A stretch of DNA of 64,000 nucleotides from Actinomycetospora termitidis (GTDB lineage: Bacteria > Actinomycetota > Actinomycetes > Mycobacteriales > Pseudonocardiaceae), in NCBI RefSeq assembly GCF_030286555.1, contig NZ_JASVWF010000004.1, positions 1 to 64,000 of the forward strand. The letters run 5' to 3'. The notes under the pieces are model-generated. The model ran no database searches, was not told the DNA's origin, and saw only the letters and a list, made by a program, of their open reading frames with translations. The position numbers were made by a program, and so were the translations under genes. This document shows positions 8,590 to 19,715 of the stretch, piece after piece (within the stretch, counting starts at the first letter, position 1; each line of letters begins with the position of its first letter).

Positions 8590-10029
8590 CTACGCCTCGG
8601 ATTCTGCGCGGTCGTCCGTGGCCCACGCGGTGTGGAAGGTGCCCTCGCGGTCGACGCGCCGGTAGGAGTGGGCGCCGAAGAAGTCGCGCTGGCCCTGCAC
8701 GAGGGCGGCCGGGAGGCGGTCGGCGCGGATGCCGTCGTAGTAGGCGAGCGCGCTGGAGAAGCCCGGGGTGGGGATGCCGAGCTGCGCGGCACTGGCCACC
8801 ACGCGCCGCCACGAGTCCTGCGCGCCGCCGATGGCGTCGGCGAACGAGGTGTCGGTGAGCAGCGTCGTCAGGTTCGGCTCGCGGGAGTACGCGGCGGTGA
8901 TCTCGTTGAGGAACTTCGCGCGGATGATGCACCCGCCGCGCCAGATGCTCGCGACCTTCCCGAGGTCGATCGACCAGCCGTACTCCTCGGCGCCCGCCTG
9001 GATCTCGTTGAACCCCTGGGCGTACGCGACGATCTTCGAGGCGTACAGGGCCTGCTCGATGTCGTCGGCGAAGCCCTCGGCCGCGGCGCCCTCGAGGCGG
9101 GCACCGGACACGCCGGGCAGGCCGCGGGCGGCGTCACGCAGCGTCCGGTTGCCCGAGAGGGACCGCGCGAACGTCGCCTCGGCGATGCCGGTGACGGGGA
9201 CGCCGAGGTCGAGGGCGGCCTGCACCGTCCAGCGGCCCGTGCCCTTCTGCTCCGCCTCGTCGGCGACGACGTCGACGAACGGCTTGCCGCTGGAGGCGTC
9301 GGTGTGCGCGAGGACCTGCGAGGTGATCTCGATCAGGTAGGAGTCCAGCCGACCCTGGTTCCAGGTGGTGAACGTGTCCGCGATCGACGCCGGATCCATG
9401 CCCAGGCCCTGGCGGAGCAGGTCGTACGCCTCGGCGATGAGCTGCATGTCGGCGTACTCGATGCCGTTGTGCACCATCTTGACGAAGTGGCCCGCGCCGT
9501 CCTCGCCGATGTGCGTGCAGCACGGCTCGCCGTCGACCTTGGCCGAGATGTCCTCGAGCAGCGGACCGAGGCTGTCGTAGGCCTCCGCCGGGCCGCCGGG
9601 CATGATGCTAGGCCCGTTGAGCGCGCCCTCCTCGCCGCCGGAGACGCCCATCCCGACGAAGTTGAGGCCCTGGTCGCGGAGCGCGGCCTCCCGCCGCCGG
9701 GTGTCGGCGTAGTGGGCGTTCCCGGCGTCGATGATGACGTCGCCCTGCTCGAGCAGCGGCGTGAACTCGTCGATGACGGCGTCGGTGGCCTTCCCGGCCG
9801 GCACCATGAGGATGATGCGGCGCGGCCGTTCGAGTGACTGCACGAATTCCTCGGCCGACGACGCCGGGACGAAGGTGCCCTCGTCCGCGAAGTTCTCGGC
9901 GAGGTCCCGGGTGCGCTTCTCGGTGCGATTGTGCAGCGCCACGGCGTGACCGTGCCGCGCGAGGTTGCGTGCGAGGTTCCGGCCCATGGTGGCGAGGCCG
10001 CTGACGCCGATCTCCGCTGTCTGACTCAC
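8590..10029 (-). CDS. gnd: 6-phosphogluconate dehydrogenase, decarboxylating
   Basis: 479 residues from GTG 10029, the full length of the long (GndA) form. VSGLATMGRNLARNLA near the N-terminus is the NADP-binding loop, and NRTEKRT just after strand 2 favours NADP. The catalytic region GHFVKMVHNGIEYADMQLIAEAYDLLRQGLGM contains the Lys and the substrate-binding HNGIEY block. The C-terminus ends QRDFFGAHSYRRVDREGTFHTAW as in the family. It makes ribulose 5-phosphate, CO2 and NADPH in the oxidative pentose phosphate pathway, which feeds PRPP for the histidine and tryptophan genes nearby; that link is only thematic. Confidence 0.97.
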   Translation of the reverse strand: MSQTAEIGVSGLATMGRNLARNLARHGHAVALHNRTEKRTRDLAENFADEGTFVPASSAEEFVQSLERPRRIILMVPAGKATDAVIDEFTPLLEQGDVIIDAGNAHYADTRRREAALRDQGLNFVGMGVSGGEEGALNGPSIMPGGPAEAYDSLGPLLEDISAKVDGEPCCTHIGEDGAGHFVKMVHNGIEYADMQLIAEAYDLLRQGLGMDPASIADTFTTWNQGRLDSYLIEITSQVLAHTDASSGKPFVDVVADEAEQKGTGRWTVQAALDLGVPVTGIAEATFARSLSGNRTLRDAARGLPGVSGARLEGAAAEGFADDIEQALYASKIVAYAQGFNEIQAGAEEYGWSIDLGKVASIWRGGCIIRAKFLNEITAAYSREPNLTTLLTDTSFADAIGGAQDSWRRVVASAAQLGIPTPGFSSALAYYDGIRADRLPAALVQGQRDFFGAHSYRRVDREGTFHTAWATDDRAESEA

Positions 10030-10181
10030 GGGTGCAGCATGCCCGAGAACACGGTCGGGACACGCTCGACCGAGTGACTTTCCGGTGACCCGCTAACAGT
10101 TGTGACACGGGCGACGAGGAAGCGGTCGTACCGCACGGCGTACCCGCTGCAGCGGACGGTCACGGGGGAGTACGACAGACG

Positions 10182-11039
10182 ATGACGGATCGGACATCGC
10201 ACGGCGCAACGGAGGTCCGTGGCGGTCGCGCCGCGGTACGTCGGGCCGCGGCCCGGGCCACCCGTCGCACCCGCTTCCTGCTGGCTGCGATCCTCGCGCT
10301 CGTGGTGGCGGGCGGCTCGATCTTCGTCGGGAACGCGGTGGGGGCGGCCGCGACGTACCCGCAGGTGTGCGACCAGTTCGGGTCGCGCGGGGTCGGCGGC
10401 AAGTACGTCGCGCAGAACAACCGGTGGGGTACCGACAAGCAGCAGTGCATCACCCCGTTCGACACCGGGTTCACCCTCGACGTCGCCGGCGGCACGAACA
10501 ACACCGGCCCGTCGTCGTACCCGTCGCTCTACCGCGGCTGCGTGTACGGCTACTGCACCCCGGGCTCGACGAACGTCTTCCCGGCGCCGGTCCGCACCCT
10601 CGGCGCGGTCCGCTCGAACTTCGCGACGACGGGTCCGACGAACAAGGCCACGAGCCAGTACAACACCGCGTACGACATCTGGTTCGACCCGACGGCCACG
10701 AACAAGGGCCGCAACACGGGCGCCGAGATGATGATCTGGCTCAACCGCACTTCGTGGGTCCAGCCGATCGGCAAGCCGTACTACGACGTCAACATCGGCG
10801 GCACCGTCTACACCGTCTGGTACGGCAAGATCGACCTGCCGGTCATCTCCTACGTCCGCAAGACCCCGACGACGTCGGTGTCGAACCTGCCGATCGACCT
10901 GTTCGTGCGGGACGCGACGAACCGCGGCGTCATCAAGAACACCTGGTACATGACGAGCGTCCAGGCCGGGTTCGAGCCGTGGACCGGGGGCCAGGGCCTC
11001 AAGGTCACGAACTTCTCGGTGACGCGGAACGGGCTGTAG
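10182..11039 (+). CDS. Secreted glycoside hydrolase family 12 endoglucanase
   Basis: 285 residues. An Arg-rich N-terminus of about 30 residues (GGRAAVRRAAARATRRTRF) precedes a hydrophobic segment at 32-55, then the catalytic domain. GH12 landmarks are present: CDQFG near the mature start, YVAQNNRWG, a paired-Cys block (GCVYGYCTPGS), GAEMMIWLN with nucleophile Glu182, and VQAGFEPWTGG with acid/base Glu265. Cys63/Cys89 and Cys120/Cys125 probably form disulfides. It should cleave beta-1,4-glucan outside the cell. No carbohydrate-binding module is fused and no sugar-uptake genes are adjacent. The long basic n-region has an RR pair but no full Tat motif, so Sec is likelier. Confidence 0.9.
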   Translation: MTDRTSHGATEVRGGRAAVRRAAARATRRTRFLLAAILALVVAGGSIFVGNAVGAAATYPQVCDQFGSRGVGGKYVAQNNRWGTDKQQCITPFDTGFTLDVAGGTNNTGPSSYPSLYRGCVYGYCTPGSTNVFPAPVRTLGAVRSNFATTGPTNKATSQYNTAYDIWFDPTATNKGRNTGAEMMIWLNRTSWVQPIGKPYYDVNIGGTVYTVWYGKIDLPVISYVRKTPTTSVSNLPIDLFVRDATNRGVIKNTWYMTSVQAGFEPWTGGQGLKVTNFSVTRNGL

Positions 11040-11053
11040 CCGCCCGCGTCGGC

Positions 11054-11108
11054 TGACAGGAAAGCGTCGTTGCTGGCATCCGATGCCGGCAACGACGCTT
11101 TCCTGTCA
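11054..11108. terminator. 26-bp near-perfect bidirectional hairpin
   Basis: Arms 11054-11079 and 11083-11108 match over 26 bp with one G-U pair and a CCG loop. It sits between the end of the GH12 gene (+) and the end of the FMN reductase gene (-). Confidence 0.8.
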
Positions 11109-11122
11109 CGGGGGAGCAGCGC

Positions 11123-11719
11123 TCAGGCGCGCTCGCCCAGCAGGCCGAGCTTGTCGATCCACGCCGAGAGCCCGTCGAGGGCGCCCTTCGCGCCGGCCTC
11201 GGTCTCGGCGGCCGGGGTGAAGACCCGCTGGTCGCCCTCGCCGCTGACGTTCTTCATCGCGAACGGGATCGGCACGGCGGCCGACACCGGGACCATGTTC
11301 AGCCCGACGAGCACCGGCCACAGCGCCTCGGCGGCCCGGGTGCCGGCCGCGACGCCGCCGTAGCTGACGATCGTGGCGGGCTTGCCGGCCCACTCGCGGT
11401 TGAGGTGGTCCAGCGCGTTCTTCAGCGGCGCGGTGAAGCTGTGGTTGTACTCCGGGGTGACGAACACGAAGGCGTCCGCCCGGGCGATCGTCGCGCTGAA
11501 GTCCTTGGTGCTGTCGAGCGTGTAGCGGCCGAGGCGCGGGTGCTCCGGCTCGGCGAACATCGGCAGCGCGATCTCGGCGAGGTCGACGATCTCGACGTCG
11601 AACGCGCCGTGGTCCTGCGCGTAGCCGCCGAACCAGCGCGCGATCGGCTCGCCGATCCGTCCCGGCCGGGTGCTGGCGACGACGATCTGCAACAGCGGAC
11701 GACGGGCGTCGTCGGACAT
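11123..11719 (-). CDS. NAD(P)H-dependent FMN reductase / flavodoxin-fold quinone reductase
   Basis: 198 residues from ATG 11719 with AAGGAG 6 nt upstream. It is a flavodoxin-like fold: [19 protein letters not shown] is the phosphate-binding loop for [30 protein letters not shown] is the classical NADPH-dependent FMN reductase motif, and [13 protein letters not shown] follows. It would reduce flavins, quinones or azo and nitro compounds. Its promoter region is back to back with hisD, whose start is only 85 nt away. Confidence 0.88.
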   Translation of the reverse strand: MSDDARRPLLQIVVASTRPGRIGEPIARWFGGYAQDHGAFDVEIVDLAEIALPMFAEPEHPRLGRYTLDSTKDFSATIARADAFVFVTPEYNHSFTAPLKNALDHLNREWAGKPATIVSYGGVAAGTRAAEALWPVLVGLNMVPVSAAVPIPFAMKNVSGEGDQRVFTPAAETEAGAKGALDGLSAWIDKLGLLGERA

Positions 11720-11791
11720 GCGGTGCTCCTTCGTACGGCTAACAGTTGCGCCGACAACCATCCTGCACCCGTGGCTGTCGGTGGGTCTCGT

Positions 11792-14254
<2,463 letters not shown>

Positions 14255-14257
14255 CGC

Positions 14258-14836
14258 TCAGCGCGGGCGCGCCTTCACGTGGGCCCGCTCGCCCTGCGGG
14301 CCGAAGAGGTTGATCAGCTCGGCCGGCTCGTCGTAGGGGTTCATCACGATGTGCGGCAGGTGGGTGTCGAACTCCACGACCTCGCCGGGCACCAGGTCGA
14401 GCCGCTGCTCGCCGAGGTGCAGGTGCACCCGCCCGGAGAGCACGTACATCCACTCGTAGCCCTCGTGGGTCTGCGGCTCGACGACGTCCCGGTGCGGGTA
14501 GCCGGGCGGCAGGATCTGCTTGAACGCCTGCACCCCGCCCGGGCGTCGGGTCAGCGGGACGAACGTCGCGCCGTACCGCCGGAACGACGGCATCCGCACG
14601 CGCGGATCCCCGGTCTGCGGCGCGTCCACCAGCTCGTCGAGGGCCACCTGGAAGGCGTGGGCGAGCGGGAGCAGCAGCTCCAGCGTGGGCTTCCGCCCGC
14701 CGGACTCCAGCCGGGACAGCGTCGACAGCGAGATTCCGGTCGCCTCCGCCACCTCGGTCAGCGTGAGGTTGCGGGCCGTGCGGATCGCCCGGAGCCGGGG
14801 TCCGACGCCGTCGAGCACCGTCGCGAAGTCCTCCAT
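14258..14836 (-). CDS. XRE-family regulator with C-terminal cupin
   Basis: 192 residues from ATG 14836. Residues about 10-65 form a helix-turn-helix (LRAIRTARNLTLTEVAEATGISLSTLSRLESGGRKPT). The C-terminal half is a cupin barrel (HEGYEWMYVLSGRVHLHLGEQRLDLVPGEVVEFDTHLPHIV) that probably senses a small molecule or metal. It is divergent from the thioredoxin-reductase/methyltransferase fusion with only 60 nt between starts, so it most likely controls that gene and itself. An inverted repeat CTTGC-N7-GCAAG is next to its start. Confidence 0.88.
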   Translation of the reverse strand: MEDFATVLDGVGPRLRAIRTARNLTLTEVAEATGISLSTLSRLESGGRKPTLELLLPLAHAFQVALDELVDAPQTGDPRVRMPSFRRYGATFVPLTRRPGGVQAFKQILPPGYPHRDVVEPQTHEGYEWMYVLSGRVHLHLGEQRLDLVPGEVVEFDTHLPHIVMNPYDEPAELINLFGPQGERAHVKARPR

Positions 14837-14837
14837 G

Positions 14838-14854
14838 CTTGCCGTTGTAGCAAG
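14838..14854. promoter_or_regulatory. Candidate operator of the XRE-cupin regulator
   Basis: CTTGC (14838-14842) and GCAAG (14850-14854) are inverted around 7 nt, directly in front of the regulator start in the divergent promoter region. It is short, so support comes from position more than sequence. Confidence 0.35.
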
Positions 14855-14896
14855 GAACTTTGCCGGTACGCCAGGAGCGCGGGCAGGCTCGTCGTC

Positions 14897-16450
14897 ATGA
14901 GCGACGAGACGTGGGACGTGGTGGTCGTGGGCGGCGGCGCGGGCGGGCTGTCGACCGCCCTGACGCTGGCCCGGGCCCGACGGCGGGTGCTGGTGGTGGA
15001 CGCGGGGGAGCCCCGCAACGCGCCCGCCGACGGGGTGCACAACTACCTCGGCCGCGAGGGCACGGCGCCCGGCGAGCTGACCGCGATCGGGCGCGCCGAG
15101 GTGGAGGGCTACGGCGGCGTGGTGCGGTCGGGCCGGGTGACCTCGGCGGCGGTCTCCGGCGCCGGCGGGTTCGAGCTGGGGCTGGACGACACGTCCACGC
15201 TGCGGACGCGGCGCCTGGTCGTCGCGACCGGGGTCGTCGACGAGCTGCCCGAGGTGGCCGGCCTCCGCGAGCGCTGGGGCCGCGACGTGCTGCACTGCCC
15301 GTACTGCCACGGCTGGGAGGTCCGCGACCGGCGGATCGGCGTGCTCGCGACGAGCCCCCTGGCACTGCACCAGGTCCAGCTGCTGCGCCAGTGGAGCGAC
15401 GACGTCGTGCTGCTGACCAACGACGCGCTCGCCCTGCACCACCACAGTGCGGACGAGCTCGCCGCGCGCGGGATCGAGGTGGTGGACGGGAAGGTGACCG
15501 AGGTCGTCGTCGGGAATGAGCTGGAGGGTGTCCGGCTCGCCGACGGCACCGTCGTCCCCCTGGACGCCCTCGCGGTCGCGCCCGTGTCCCGGGCCCGCGG
15601 CGAGGTCCCGGCGATGCTCGGGGTGGAGACCGTGGAGCAGCACATGGGCGACGTCCTCGTGGGCACCGTCGTGCCGACCGAGCCGGGCGGGGCGACCACG
15701 GTCGACGGGCTGTGGGTCGTGGGCAACGCCGCGGACCTGCGGGCCGTGGTGATCGGGGCGGCGGCCTCCGGCACGGCCGTGGCAGCGGCGGTCAACGCCG
15801 ACCTGGTCGCCGAGGACGTGCGCCTGGCCCTGACCGCGAGCCGTGACGGCAGCCCGGAGTTCTGGGAGCGCTTCTACGCCGACCGCGAGCAGGTGTGGAG
15901 CGGGCGGGTCAACGCGGCGCTGTCGGACGCGGTGGCCGACCTGGCGCCCGGCTCGGCGCTCGACCTGGGTGCCGGCGAGGGCGGGGACGCGATGTGGCTC
16001 GCCGACCGGGGCTGGGCCGTGACCGCGGTCGACGTGTCGCAGACCGCGTGCGACCGGCTCGCGGCCCTGGCCGGGGACCGCCCGGTCCGCACCGAGCGCC
16101 ACGATCTCACCGAGACGTTCCCCGACGGCACGTTCGACCTGGTCAGCGCCTCCTTCCTGCACTCGCCGAACGCCGACTTCCCGCGGGCCGCGATCCTGCG
16201 CCGGGCAGCCGCCGCGGTCGCCCCCGGCGGGACGCTGCTGGTGATCGGGCACGGACGGCTGGCGCCGTGGTCGTGGGACCCGACGCTGCGGCTGCCGACC
16301 GCCGACGAGGTGCTGGCCTCGCTGGAGCTGGGGAGCGACTGGGAGGTCGTGCGGTGCGCGTCGCCCGAGCGCGTCGCGACCGGCCCGGACGGGCAGGAGG
16401 CCACGATCACCGACGAGATCGTGCAGGTGCGCCGCACCTCGACCCGGTAG
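14897..16450 (+). CDS. Thioredoxin-reductase-like flavoprotein fused to a class I methyltransferase
   Basis: 517 residues. Part one (about 1-310) is a thioredoxin-reductase-like fold: [19 protein letters not shown] (FAD), the disulfide CPYC at 134-137 in [10 protein letters not shown], and [24 protein letters not shown] for the second FAD site. Part two (about 320-517) is a SAM methyltransferase: [16 protein letters not shown], then [15 protein letters not shown] at 356-370, then [12 protein letters not shown]. The NADPH glycine loop is unusual: [13 protein letters not shown], where relatives have a GxGxxA-type motif. The architecture occurs as a known actinobacterial fusion; its substrate is unknown. 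The cupin regulator is divergent. It is inserted between hisC and hisB. Confidence 0.85.
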   Translation: MSDETWDVVVVGGGAGGLSTALTLARARRRVLVVDAGEPRNAPADGVHNYLGREGTAPGELTAIGRAEVEGYGGVVRSGRVTSAAVSGAGGFELGLDDTSTLRTRRLVVATGVVDELPEVAGLRERWGRDVLHCPYCHGWEVRDRRIGVLATSPLALHQVQLLRQWSDDVVLLTNDALALHHHSADELAARGIEVVDGKVTEVVVGNELEGVRLADGTVVPLDALAVAPVSRARGEVPAMLGVETVEQHMGDVLVGTVVPTEPGGATTVDGLWVVGNAADLRAVVIGAAASGTAVAAAVNADLVAEDVRLALTASRDGSPEFWERFYADREQVWSGRVNAALSDAVADLAPGSALDLGAGEGGDAMWLADRGWAVTAVDVSQTACDRLAALAGDRPVRTERHDLTETFPDGTFDLVSASFLHSPNADFPRAAILRRAAAAVAPGGTLLVIGHGRLAPWSWDPTLRLPTADEVLASLELGSDWEVVRCASPERVATGPDGQEATITDEIVQVRRTSTR

Positions 16451-16464
16451 GGGACACTGAGGTC

Positions 16465-17070
16465 ATGAGCCGCACCGGGCGCGTGGAGCGCGTAACCAAG
16501 GAGTCGAGCGTCCTCGTCGAGATCGACCTCGACGGGACCGGGCGCACCGAGATCTCGACCGGGGTGCCGTTCTTCGACCACATGCTCGACGCGCTCGGCA
16601 AGCACGGGAGCCTCGACCTCGTCGTCCGGGCGACCGGCGACGTCGAGATCGACGCCCACCACACGGTGGAGGACGTCGCGATCGTGCTCGGCCAGGCCCT
16701 GCGCCAGGCCCTCGGCGACAAGTCGGGCATCCGGCGCTTCGGCGACGCCTGGATCCCGATGGACGAGGCACTCGCCCAGGCCGTCGTCGACGTCTCCGGC
16801 CGTCCGTACTGCGTGCACACGGGCGAGCCCGAGGTGATGACGGGGTTCGTCGTCGGCAACAACTACCCGACGGTGCTCAACCGGCACGTCTTCGAGTCGA
16901 TCGCCTTCCACGCCGGGATCGCGCTGCACGTGCGGGTCACCGGCGGGCGCGATCCGCACCACATCACCGAGGCCGAGTACAAGGCGATCGCCCGCGCGCT
17001 GCGCGCCGCCACCGAGCCGGACGCCCGCCTCGACGGTGGCACGGCCTCGACCAAGGGTGTTCTCGGATGA
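16465..17070 (+). CDS. hisB: Imidazoleglycerol-phosphate dehydratase
   Basis: 201 residues. A monofunctional HisB without the phosphatase domain, as usual in actinobacteria. The two metal-binding His repeats are visible: [14 protein letters not shown] with [17 protein letters not shown], and [16 protein letters not shown] with [18 protein letters not shown]. It converts imidazoleglycerol phosphate to imidazole-acetol phosphate with Mn. A GACACT hexamer 6 nt before ATG 16465 suggests it can start its own transcript, which fits its separation from hisDC. Confidence 0.96.
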   Translation: MSRTGRVERVTKESSVLVEIDLDGTGRTEISTGVPFFDHMLDALGKHGSLDLVVRATGDVEIDAHHTVEDVAIVLGQALRQALGDKSGIRRFGDAWIPMDEALAQAVVDVSGRPYCVHTGEPEVMTGFVVGNNYPTVLNRHVFESIAFHAGIALHVRVTGGRDPHHITEAEYKAIARALRAATEPDARLDGGTASTKGVLG

Positions 17071-17101
17071 GGCGAGCGCAGCGACGGGGGAACGGCACAG
17101 C

Positions 17102-17263
17102 GTGAGCAGCGACCAGCTGCTCGCTCTCGGGCTCCTGCTCGTCGCGGGCTTCCTCGTCGGAGGCGTGGTGAGCTTCGGCCGTGACCGTCGCTGGATCCCC
17201 GCCGGGGTCCTGGCCGTCCTCGCGGTCCTCGCCGCGGTCGCGGCCGTGCTGCGTCTGGTCTGA
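17102..17263 (+). CDS. Small membrane protein in the his cluster
   Basis: 53 residues from GTG 17102 (SSDQLLALGLLLVAGFLVGGVVSFGRDRRW...). Two hydrophobic helices (about 6-24 and 34-52) are joined by a basic turn (GRDRR). It starts 31 nt after hisB on the same strand. The frame is open from 17036, but that would overlap hisB, so the start next to the hydrophobic part is preferred. Function unknown. Confidence 0.55.
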   Translation: MSSDQLLALGLLLVAGFLVGGVVSFGRDRRWIPAGVLAVLAVLAAVAAVLRLV

Positions 17264-17347
17264 CGGACGGGTCGCGCCGCCGACCGGTGGTGCACGGTTG
17301 AACTCCGGTCGCCGGGGAACCACGTGCGGGACGCGAGGGGGTGTGAG

Positions 17348-18010
17348 GTGGAGACGCAGCACGACGGCACGACGTTCGGGCGGCGGGCGTCCGCGTCGGC
17401 GACCCCGGCCGAGGTCCGCGCCGTCTACGACGAGTGGGCCGCGACCTACGACGAGGACCGGGCCGGCCCGCACGGCGACGACTACCCGCTGCCGGGCTTC
17501 GTCGCCGACGTCGTCGCCCGCCTCGACGACCGGGAGGCCGACGTGCTGGACGCCGCGTGCGGCACCGGTCTGGTCGGCGCCGCCCTCGCCCGGCACGGCT
17601 TCACCTCGGTCGACGGCCTGGACATCTCCCCGCGCATGATCTCCCGCGCCCGCAGCCGGGGCGTCTACCACGACCTCGGTCCCGCCGACCTCTCCCAGCG
17701 CCTCCCCGGCGCCCCGGACAAGTTCGGGGTCGTGACCTGCGTCGATGCGCTCGAGCCGGGGCACCTCCCGACCTCCGCGGTCGCCGAGTTCGCCCGGGTG
17801 GTGCACCGCGGCGGGCACCTCGTGCTCACCGCGTCGACCGCGAGCTGGCCCGAGGTCGAGTCCCACCTGCGCCGCCTCGCCGCCCGCCGCACCGCGCGGC
17901 TGGTGGAGGTCACCGAGGCGCCGCTGCACCCGTCGTCGGGAACGGCGCACGTCGTGGCGGTGCTCGAGGTGGTCGCCTCCTCGGCGCCGGTCGGCGGCCC
18001 GGGCTGGTGA
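17348..18010 (+). CDS. Class I SAM-dependent methyltransferase
   Basis: 220 residues. VRAVYDEWAATYDEDRAGPHG is the usual entry helix of this group, VLDAACGTGLVGAALARHG is motif I binding SAM, VDGLDISPRMI is motif II, and HLVLTASTAS is the late strand. It resembles small-molecule methyltransferases of the UbiE/Williams-Beuren type; the substrate is unknown. GTG 17324 is an alternative start 8 codons earlier. AGGGGG lies just before GTG 17348. It lies between hisB and hisH. Confidence 0.75.
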   Translation: METQHDGTTFGRRASASATPAEVRAVYDEWAATYDEDRAGPHGDDYPLPGFVADVVARLDDREADVLDAACGTGLVGAALARHGFTSVDGLDISPRMISRARSRGVYHDLGPADLSQRLPGAPDKFGVVTCVDALEPGHLPTSAVAEFARVVHRGGHLVLTASTASWPEVESHLRRLAARRTARLVEVTEAPLHPSSGTAHVVAVLEVVASSAPVGGPGW

Positions 18011-18024
18011 GTCCCGCCCCGACG

Positions 18025-18030
18025 TAAAGT
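18025..18030 (+). promoter_or_regulatory. Probable -10 hexamer (TAAAGT) of hisH
   Basis: TAAAGT ends 7 nt before ATG 18038 and decides for the ATG over the in-frame GTG at 18029, which would lie inside the promoter. Confidence 0.45.
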
Positions 18031-18037
18031 GGGCGCC

Positions 18038-18679
18038 ATGCCGGGAACACCCCACGTCGTCGTCCTGGACTACGGGTCGGGCAACCTCCGCTCGGCCGAG
18101 CGCGCCCTGGAGCGTGCGGGGGCGAAGGTCGAGGTGACCGACGACTCCCGGACCGCGATCGAGTGCGACGGGCTCGTCGTGCCCGGGGTCGGCGCGTTCG
18201 CGGCGTGCGCGGCCGGCCTCCGGGCGGTCGGGGGCGAGCGCATCCTCGAGCAGCGCCTGGCCGGCGGACGGCCGGTGCTCGGGATCTGCGTGGGGATGCA
18301 GGTGCTCTTCGAGCGCGGCGTCGAGTTCGGCGAGGAGGCCGCCGGCGCCGGTCAGTGGCCGGGCACGGTGGAGAAGCTGCAGGCCGACGTCCTGCCGCAC
18401 ATGGGGTGGAACACCGTCCGCGCGCCGGAGGAATCCCGGCTGTTCGCCGGCATGGCCCCCGACGAGCGCTTCTACTTCGTGCACTCCTTCGCCGCGCGGC
18501 GCTGGGAGATGGAGCCGGTCGAGCCGTTCACGCCCCCGACGGTCACGTGGGCCCACCACGGCGAGGACTTCGTCGCCGCCGTCGAGAACGGTCCGCTCTG
18601 GGCCACCCAGTTCCACCCGGAGAAGTCCGGCGACGCCGGCCGGCGGCTGCTCGAGAACTGGCTCGCGACCCTCCAGTAA
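18038..18679 (+). CDS. hisH: Imidazole glycerol phosphate synthase, glutaminase subunit
   Basis: 213 residues. A class I glutamine amidotransferase with nucleophile Cys84 in [11 protein letters not shown] and the His193/Glu195 pair in [24 protein letters not shown] and [14 protein letters not shown] are family-typical. It supplies ammonia to HisF, encoded 3 kb downstream. In most actinobacteria hisA follows directly; here the DGPF/ECF42 module lies between. Confidence 0.96.
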   Translation: MPGTPHVVVLDYGSGNLRSAERALERAGAKVEVTDDSRTAIECDGLVVPGVGAFAACAAGLRAVGGERILEQRLAGGRPVLGICVGMQVLFERGVEFGEEAAGAGQWPGTVEKLQADVLPHMGWNTVRAPEESRLFAGMAPDERFYFVHSFAARRWEMEPVEPFTPPTVTWAHHGEDFVAAVENGPLWATQFHPEKSGDAGRRLLENWLATLQ

Positions 18680-18694
18680 TTTCCCGACGGCCGG

Positions 18695-18721
18695 TGTCGA
18701 AGACCGTCCCGCTCGTTCGAC
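18695..18721 (+). promoter_or_regulatory. Candidate ECF42-dependent promoter
   Basis: TGTCGA at 18695-18700, a 17-nt spacer, then CGAC at 18718-18721, about 55 nt before the first DGPF gene. As I recall it, the ECF42 target motif has TGTCGA at -35 and a short CGA/CGT-like -10. This would make the three-gene module self-activating. Confidence 0.5.
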
Positions 18722-18775
18722 GCGTCGGTGCGGGCCGGGAGACGACCCGGCCGCGGAGCACGAGGAGAGTCACCG

Positions 18776-19255
18776 ATGCGCTACATGCTGATCATGTCCG
18801 CCCCCGAGTCGATGGCCGTCGGGGAGCCGGACGCCCCGGTCGACGCGACCGAGGCCTTCGAGATGATGGGGCGGTACAACACCGCGCTGGTCGAGGCGGG
18901 CGTGCTGCTCGCCGCCGAGGGCCTGGCCCCCAGCGCGGAGGGCTTCGAGGTCACGCACGACGGCGAGGGAGTCACCGTCACCGACGGTCCCTTCACCGAG
19001 GCCAAGGAGCTCGTCGCCGGGTTCTGGATCCTCGACGTGGCGACCCGCGCCGAGGCCGAGCAGTGGGCGCGGCAGTGCCCGATCGGCCCGGGGGTCCGGC
19101 TCGAGGTGCGGCGCATCCCCGACATGCGCGAGTTCGAGGGCATCGCCCCGGCAGAGGTGCTGGACGCGGAGGCGTCGCTGCGGGCCCGTATCAACGAGCG
19201 CGGAGCGGAGCGGAGCCGCTCCGAGGACACCGAGCGCGCCGCCGAGCAGGCCTGA
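18776..19255 (+). CDS. YciI-like DGPF-domain protein
   Basis: 159 residues from ATG 18776 with GAGGAG upstream. It has the DGPF/YCII fold: MRYMLIMSAPES at the N-terminus, MGRYNTALVEAGVLLAAEGL, then [20 protein letters not shown] holding the DGPF signature, and VRRIPDM. The last 25 residues are polar and charged. DGPF proteins are genetically linked to ECF42 sigma factors; their biochemical role is unsettled. It is the first gene of a three-gene unit with the next DGPF gene and the sigma factor. Confidence 0.88.
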   Translation: MRYMLIMSAPESMAVGEPDAPVDATEAFEMMGRYNTALVEAGVLLAAEGLAPSAEGFEVTHDGEGVTVTDGPFTEAKELVAGFWILDVATRAEAEQWARQCPIGPGVRLEVRRIPDMREFEGIAPAEVLDAEASLRARINERGAERSRSEDTERAAEQA

Positions 19256-19277
19256 CGGGACTGGGAGGATCACCGCC

Positions 19278-19715
19278 ATGCGTTTCATGCTGGTCCTGAC
19301 CTACGACGAGGCCGCCGCCGCGAACCGGACGCCGGACCCGGCGATCTTCGAGGAGATGGGGCGGTTCAACCAGGCCATGGTCGACGCGGGCGTCCTGCTC
19401 GCCGGCGAGGGTCTCGCCCCGAGCTCGCAGGGTGCCCTCGTGTCCTACGGCGACGGCCCCGACTCCGAGGAGCCGACCGTCACCGACGGTCCGTTCACCG
19501 AGATCAAGGAGCTGATCGGCGGCTTCTGGATCCTCCGTGTCGACTCGTTGGCCGACGCGGTCTCGTGGGCGAGGCGGGCGCCGTTCCGCGACGGCGAGAC
19601 CGTGCAGATCCGTCGCGTCCTGGACCCGGAGGACTTCGAGGGCGTCGCCCCGGAGGAGGTCATGGAGGCCGAGGCCGAGATGCGGGCGCGGGTCGAGCAG
19701 CAACAGGGCTCGTGA
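19278..19715 (+). CDS. Second YciI-like DGPF-domain protein
   Basis: 145 residues from ATG 19278 with GGGAGG upstream. It has the same fold as its neighbour ([80 protein letters not shown]). The two are clearly paralogous, so the pair probably arose by tandem duplication or works as a heteromer. It overlaps the sigma factor gene by 4 nt (GTGA), so production of the two is coupled. Confidence 0.88.
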   Translation: MRFMLVLTYDEAAAANRTPDPAIFEEMGRFNQAMVDAGVLLAGEGLAPSSQGALVSYGDGPDSEEPTVTDGPFTEIKELIGGFWILRVDSLADAVSWARRAPFRDGETVQIRRVLDPEDFEGVAPEEVMEAEAEMRARVEQQQGS

